Source: JBBAAW01 sp964574405
GTDB taxonomy: Bacteria > Patescibacteriota > WWE3 > UBA101185 > UBA10185
Direction of reading: 5' to 3'
DNA length: 7,906 nucleotides
Assembly: GCA_964574405.1 (NCBI GenBank)
Contig: CAZNNN010000029.1
Span: forward strand, 1 to 7,906
In this document: positions 5,267 to 7,906 of the stretch, piece by piece
Position numbering within the stretch: position 1 is the first letter of the stretch
How the letters are laid out: each line of letters starts with the position of its first letter
The notes under the pieces: generated by a model
Database searches by the model: none
What the model saw: only the letters and a program-made list of their open reading frames with translations
What the model was told of the DNA's origin: nothing
Made by a program: the position numbers and the translations under genes

Positions 5267-6910
5267 ATGACTAAAATCAAATCACAAAAAATTATGCCTA
5301 ATCTGCCCCCAGAGTCGTCCGCTTTATCTTTTGTTTTAACTTCACAGGACGACGCAGAACACGCTAAAGAATGGGATTATTTTGCCGTTTTTGACCTTGG
5401 GGGAAGCACGCCGGTTAATAGCCAGGTGCTAGTTAATATAATAAAGGATGTATTTACCCACGAGGTAACCCAAGGTTTAGAAAGTGGTTCAATTTTACAA
5501 ACCTTGGAAAAAACACTCAAGGAATGTAGAGATGCCGTGCAAAAACTATCACCAGATGCTGTATTTAACGCTGTAGTGGCGGTTTTTAAGGACGATCGTG
5601 TTTACAACTCTATATACGGAAATTCCAAAGCTTTGTATTTGGATGGTACGCAAGTGGTGCAGGTGGAAACGGGAAAAGAAGGTAATTACGCCAGCGGTTC
5701 GCAAAAAATTGAAGCAGACAAAGTAATGATTTTATGTACCGAGCGTTTTTTTAGCAAATTTCCCCCCAAATCCTTGATTTCACTTACCAAACCCATTTTG
5801 GGCGACGATTTAGAAGAGTTAAGCAGTGCTGTTATCTTAAAAGTAGACGCACCCGTTGTTCCGGCTTTTATGGCTAACTATACAGCCAGCTCTAGTGAAA
5901 AAAGCGATAACAAACCAACCAAGGTTCTTCCAAAATTTCCAGCCAAGCTCATTATAACGATAGTTGCAATAGTATTAATGGTGGTTGTTGGATATCTTAT
6001 CTTAACAGGTTTTATACTAAAACCAAAACCAGCTCCTGCTACGGCTTTACAGAACCCCGCAATTAACGCGATACCCAGCCCGCAGAAAACTCCGGAAGTT
6101 CAGGGCGAGCTCACTAAAAAGCTAGATGAGGCCAATAAAGTTAAACGGGTGTCCGCGCAGGTTTTTTACGATGTTTCCATTACGGACGCCAAAGCTAATC
6201 CTAACGAGTTAGCCCTTGGTGCAAAATACCTAGCAGTTTCTGACACCTCGCAAGGTAAAATTTATGTTTCCACCAAAAGCGTTACCAAGTTTGAAGAACT
6301 TCCCCAGCTTTTTCCTGGTGTAAAAAACCTTTTATTTGAGGGCGACACCTTAATTTTTACTGATAACGAAGGCGTTAAGTTTTATTCTCTTACCACTAAG
6401 TCGGTAACCAAAAGCTACCTTGCCGATCCCAATTACCCAATCCTTGGTTCTTCCAGCGAGTACCTAGGTTTTACTTACGCGCTTTCCGGGGACAAGCTAG
6501 TTAAGTTTTCAAAAGCTGGTACTAAACTTGCCGGAACTTTGTGGTCTCAAAAAGCAGAGTTTGCTGGGGGAGTTTCTGTGGATATTGACGGTAGTATTTA
6601 TGTGTTATTCTCCAACGGTAATTTGGAAAAGTACACCGGTGGCATTAAAGCCGATTTTTCTATTGTAGGACTTGATAAACCTATTCAAAAGCCCCTTAAG
6701 GTGGTGACCAACGCGGATTATAAGCAAATTTATGTGGGCGACGGTGCAGAAGGCAGGCTTGTGGCGTTTGATACGGATGGGGTTTTGGCTTTTCAAATTA
6801 AGCCACAATTAGGTAGTGAGTGGAATAACTTAAAAAGCTTTGATATTTCTGCTGATGAAAAAACCTTTTATGTTCTTTCCGGCACTAAAGTTTACGAGTT
6901 CACCCTTTAA
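5267..6910 (+). CDS. Membrane-anchored degenerate PP2C-like / beta-propeller protein
   Basis: 547 residues in three parts. Residues about 18-200 look like a PP2C (PPM) phosphatase fold: WDYFAVFDLGGS (36-47) at the DGxGG site, VYNSIYGNSKALYLDG (112-127) at the vGDSRxyl site, and DKVMILCTERFFSKF (151-165) at the D-x-LLLCSDG site. Key positions deviate: GNS replaces GDS and TER replaces SDG, so metal-dependent catalysis is probably lost. One transmembrane helix follows at about 227-250 (LIITIVAIVLMVVVGYLILT), then a Pro/Ala-rich linker (252-280). Residues about 315-547 hold repeated beta-strand units such as GKIYVSTKS, GSIYVLFSNGNLEKY, KQIYVGDGAEGRLVAFDTDG and KTFYVLSGTKVYEF, consistent with a beta-propeller outside the cell. 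A cytoplasmic pseudophosphatase linked to an external propeller suggests signalling or scaffolding (inference). The start at 5267 has no Shine-Dalgarno sequence; ATG 5294 is an alternative. It is the last gene of the operon. Confidence 0.75.
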   Translation: MTKIKSQKIMPNLPPESSALSFVLTSQDDAEHAKEWDYFAVFDLGGSTPVNSQVLVNIIKDVFTHEVTQGLESGSILQTLEKTLKECRDAVQKLSPDAVFNAVVAVFKDDRVYNSIYGNSKALYLDGTQVVQVETGKEGNYASGSQKIEADKVMILCTERFFSKFPPKSLISLTKPILGDDLEELSSAVILKVDAPVVPAFMANYTASSSEKSDNKPTKVLPKFPAKLIITIVAIVLMVVVGYLILTGFILKPKPAPATALQNPAINAIPSPQKTPEVQGELTKKLDEANKVKRVSAQVFYDVSITDAKANPNELALGAKYLAVSDTSQGKIYVSTKSVTKFEELPQLFPGVKNLLFEGDTLIFTDNEGVKFYSLTTKSVTKSYLADPNYPILGSSSEYLGFTYALSGDKLVKFSKAGTKLAGTLWSQKAEFAGGVSVDIDGSIYVLFSNGNLEKYTGGIKADFSIVGLDKPIQKPLKVVTNADYKQIYVGDGAEGRLVAFDTDGVLAFQIKPQLGSEWNNLKSFDISADEKTFYVLSGTKVYEFTL

Positions 6911-6938
6911 TCGACATTATACTACAAATTGGTATACT
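6911..6938 (+). promoter_or_regulatory. Promoter of the smpB locus
   Basis: TCGACA (6911-6916, 5 of 6 to TTGACA) and TATACT (6933-6938, 5 of 6 to TATAAT) are separated by 16 bases. The -35 starts immediately after the stop codon of the preceding gene. The expected transcription start is at about 6944-6946, which coincides with the ATG of a short ORF and lies nearly 60 bases ahead of smpB. Confidence 0.65.
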
Positions 6939-6944
6939 TACGCT

Positions 6945-6989
6945 ATGCTACTTATAAAGAATGAAGCAAAGCTTCTTTTGCTCGCGTAA
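6945..6989 (+). CDS. Possible 14-codon leucine-rich leader ORF upstream of smpB
   Basis: ATG at 6945 sits exactly 6 bases after the -10 hexamer, the spacing also seen at 1846/1853 and 4469/4476, so it could be translated from the very 5' end of the message. It encodes MLLIKNEAKLLLLA and stops at TAA 6987-6989. Six of 14 codons are leucine, four of them consecutive (CTT CTT TTG CTC). The stop directly abuts the smpB Shine-Dalgarno sequence, so a terminating ribosome would cover or hand over to that site. It is in a different frame from smpB. Its expression is unproven, and a chance ORF this short is easily possible. Confidence 0.35.
   Translation: MLLIKNEAKLLLLA
6963..6979 (+). promoter_or_regulatory. 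Small hairpin plus T-tract in the smpB leader
   Basis: GAAGC (6963-6967) and GCTTC (6971-6975) form a 5-bp stem with an AAA loop, followed by TTTT (6976-6979). This has the outline of a minimal attenuator. An alternative fold pairs AGCAAA (6965-6970) with TTTGCT (6977-6982). The short stem and four-base T-run make real termination doubtful. Confidence 0.25.
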
Positions 6990-6996
6990 AGAAGGA
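6990..6996 (+). promoter_or_regulatory. Shine-Dalgarno sequence that sets the smpB start
   Basis: AGAAGGA lies with AAGGA six bases before the ATG at 7003. It decides in favour of 7003 over the in-frame upstream ATG at 6961, which has no such site and would place this motif inside the coding sequence. Confidence 0.75.
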
Positions 6997-7002
6997 TTAC
7001 AT

Positions 7003-7458
7003 ATGTCTTATTTCACACGCTCGCAAAATAAAAAAGCTACATTTGAATATGAAATTTTGGATAAATACACCGCTGGACTTGTGCTTTGGGGGCACGAGGT
7101 TAAATCGGTGCGGGAGGGTAATGTTAATTTTGAGGGTGCTTTGGTTACGGTACTAGGTGGGGAGGCGTGCGTGGTAAATTTGCATATCGGTCGCTACTCC
7201 CATCAAAGTCAAAAATATAATGAAAAAGAAGCCAGACGAACACGAAAATTGCTCTTACATAAAAAGGAAGTTTTTAAGTTGGCGCAGGCTATAAGTTTAA
7301 AGGGTAGGTTTGCAGTGCCACTGGCTTTGATTTTGGAGCATAATCTGGTAAAATTAGAGCTGGGCGTGGTTAGGAGCAAGAAGCAGTATGAGAAAAAACG
7401 CCTGTTAGTGGAAAAACAGATAGAGCGCGACCTTGATAGAGCGCGAAAAGCAGTTTAG
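7003..7458 (+). CDS. smpB: SsrA-binding protein SmpB
   Basis: 151 residues from the chosen start, a normal SmpB length. SmpB binds the tRNA-like domain of tmRNA and delivers it to ribosomes stalled on broken messages. Diagnostic stretches are SQNKKATFEYEILDKYTAG (7-25), LWGHEVKSVREGNVNFEGAL (28-47), VVNLHIGRYS, TRKLLLHKKEV and LVKLELGVVRSKKQYEKKR, which corresponds to the usual ELGLARGKKxYDKR. The tail ERDLDRARKAV is basic, as expected for the helix that enters the mRNA channel. The GHEVKS form replaces the common GTEVKS. An extension to ATG 6961 would add 14 residues with no family match and is rejected. The tmRNA gene lies 43 bases downstream, so protein and RNA partner are adjacent and may share a transcript. 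Confidence 0.97.
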   Translation: MSYFTRSQNKKATFEYEILDKYTAGLVLWGHEVKSVREGNVNFEGALVTVLGGEACVVNLHIGRYSHQSQKYNEKEARRTRKLLLHKKEVFKLAQAISLKGRFAVPLALILEHNLVKLELGVVRSKKQYEKKRLLVEKQIERDLDRARKAV

Positions 7459-7461
7459 CAT
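7433..7461 (+). promoter_or_regulatory. Weak candidate promoter for the tmRNA gene
   Basis: TTGATA (7433-7438, 5 of 6 to the -35 consensus) and TAGCAT (7456-7461, only 4 of 6 to the -10 consensus) are 17 bases apart at the end of smpB. Initiation would fall near 7468, upstream of the mature RNA. The alternative is read-through from smpB followed by RNase P cleavage at 7502. Confidence 0.25.
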
Positions 7462-7475
7462 CCGCCTAAGGCGGA
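7460..7475 (+). repeat. Palindrome between smpB and the tmRNA gene
   Basis: TCCGCC (7461-7466) and GGCGGA (7470-7475) flank TAA, forming a GC-rich hairpin just after the smpB stop. No T-run follows, so it is not a standard terminator. The 16 bases from 7460 match 7658-7673 inside the tmRNA at 14 positions. Confidence 0.6.
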
Positions 7476-7501
7476 GGCAACGGTACGCACCTTAAAAAAA
7501 T

Positions 7502-7906
7502 GGGGATGATCGGCTTTGACTAGCTTTTCTTTTTTACGCCGGCAAGCCAAAAATGTTGGAATTTTGTAAAGCCCAACAACCAAAAAATGCAGACACTAAT
7601 GCATACGAGAATGTTGAAGCAAACGCGGATGTTTTTGCATACGCTTACGCCTAAGCTATCCGCCTAGAGCGGATCTCGGACTCTAGGAAGTTTTATCCGG
7701 AAAGTTTCCCAAGGGTCTCATTAAACCGGAATGCGGATTTTTAGTTTGGTCAACTTAAAGTCCAAGAGGGTAAACCTTAAACCTACCACCTTAAAAAGGG
7801 TTTGTGCGCGCCAGAGTGCCTCCTTTTAAAATTAACTCTGGATAAACTTGTAACACTTGCGCATTAAAGAAAGTTAGAACAGGGGTTCGATTCCCCTCAT
7901 CTCCAC
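7502..7906 (+). ncRNA. ssrA: tmRNA (transfer-messenger RNA), 3' end at window edge
   Basis: tmRNA rescues stalled ribosomes by acting as alanyl-tRNA and then as a short message encoding a degradation tag. The tRNA-like domain is complete: GGGGATG (7502-7508) pairs with CATCTCC (7898-7904), including one G-U pair; CGGCTTTGAC follows the 5' strand as in the tmRNA consensus; the T-arm is AGGGG-TTCGATT-CCCCT (7881-7897). A7905 is the discriminator and C7906 begins CCA, whose last two bases fall outside. Helix P2 pairs CTAGCTTTTCT (7520-7530) with AGAAAGTTAG (7868-7877) with one bulge; GCAAG (7542-7546) and CTTGC (7856-7860) extend it. Pseudoknot 1: CAAAA (7548-7552) with TTTTG (7562-7566) and TGTTGG (7554-7559) with CCAACA (7573-7578). 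Pseudoknot 2: ATCCG (7658-7662) with CGGAT (7670-7674) and CCTAGAG (7663-7669) with CTCTAGG (7681-7687). I did not resolve further pseudoknots in 7688-7850. It is a one-piece tmRNA of about 407 bases, longer than the 363 of E. coli. Confidence 0.97.
7589..7654 (+). other. tmRNA tag reading frame
   Basis: The frame ending at TAA 7652-7654 begins with a GCA resume codon at 7589, ten bases after pseudoknot 1, close to the eleven bases in E. coli. It encodes a 21-residue tag that begins ADTNAYENVE and ends DVFAYAYA. The tag is acidic, has no Lys or Arg, and lacks the usual ALAA ending. An in-frame GCC at 7571 overlaps pseudoknot 1 and is a poorer resume codon. Confidence 0.8.

Noticed and set aside
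6961..7002. Upstream in-frame ATG extending SmpB by 14 residues
   Set aside because: The added residues have no SmpB similarity, the ATG has no ribosome-binding site, and AGAAGGA is correctly spaced for 7003.
7461..7475. Intrinsic terminator between smpB and ssrA
   Set aside because: The stem is good, but it is followed by GGCAACGG, not a T-run.
7571..7588. GCC at 7571 as the tmRNA resume codon
   Set aside because: It overlaps the 3' strand of pseudoknot 1 (7573-7578), which must lie upstream of the resume codon; GCA at 7589 has the expected distance.
1..7906. CRISPR array, insertion sequence, tRNA or rRNA genes
   Set aside because: No regularly spaced direct repeats, transposase motifs or complete tRNA folds were seen apart from the tRNA-like domain of the tmRNA.

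Overview
The window reads as a piece of a Candidate Phyla Radiation (Patescibacteria) genome, perhaps Microgenomates or Katanobacteria. That placement is an inference from the gene families: a coiled-coil SpoIID-domain protein, a GT-C-like membrane protein, a bacterial PH-domain protein, a tiny two-helix membrane protein and a PP2C-like/beta-propeller fusion, together with short AT-rich intergenic gaps. The standard code (TGA as stop) fits every gene. All genes are on the + strand.

Layout. (1) 66-1814: a secreted coiled-coil plus SpoIID/LytB cell-wall protein. (2) 1853-2908: a toxin-antitoxin island with a Phd-like antitoxin carrying an internal tandem repeat, a VapC PIN-domain toxin, a 54-residue ORF coupled to it by ATGA, and what looks like the first codons of a second, lost vapC. 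All 16 arginine codons of the antitoxin and toxin are AGA/AGG, unlike the CGN-rich neighbours. (3) 2905-6910: four tightly packed genes, probably one operon acting at the membrane: a GT-C-like polytopic protein, a bPH2 protein, a small two-helix protein and a membrane-anchored degenerate PP2C/propeller protein. (4) 6911-7906: the trans-translation locus, with a promoter, a possible 14-codon leucine-rich leader ORF, smpB, and a tmRNA (ssrA) that runs to the window edge with only about the last two bases of CCA missing.

How the parts work together. SmpB and tmRNA are encoded side by side and form the ribosome-rescue system. The tmRNA has a readable 21-residue tag that ends AYAYA instead of the familiar ALAA. 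The envelope genes (SpoIID protein and the four-gene operon) plausibly serve cell-wall or surface-polymer work, but no substrate can be read from the sequence.

The most interesting regulatory pattern is that four -10-like hexamers (51-56, 1841-1846, 4464-4469, 6933-6938) lie only 6 to 9 bases before an ATG, predicting leaderless or nearly leaderless transcripts. The fourth of these ATGs opens the short ORF ahead of smpB. No insertion sequence, CRISPR array, tRNA or rRNA gene was seen.
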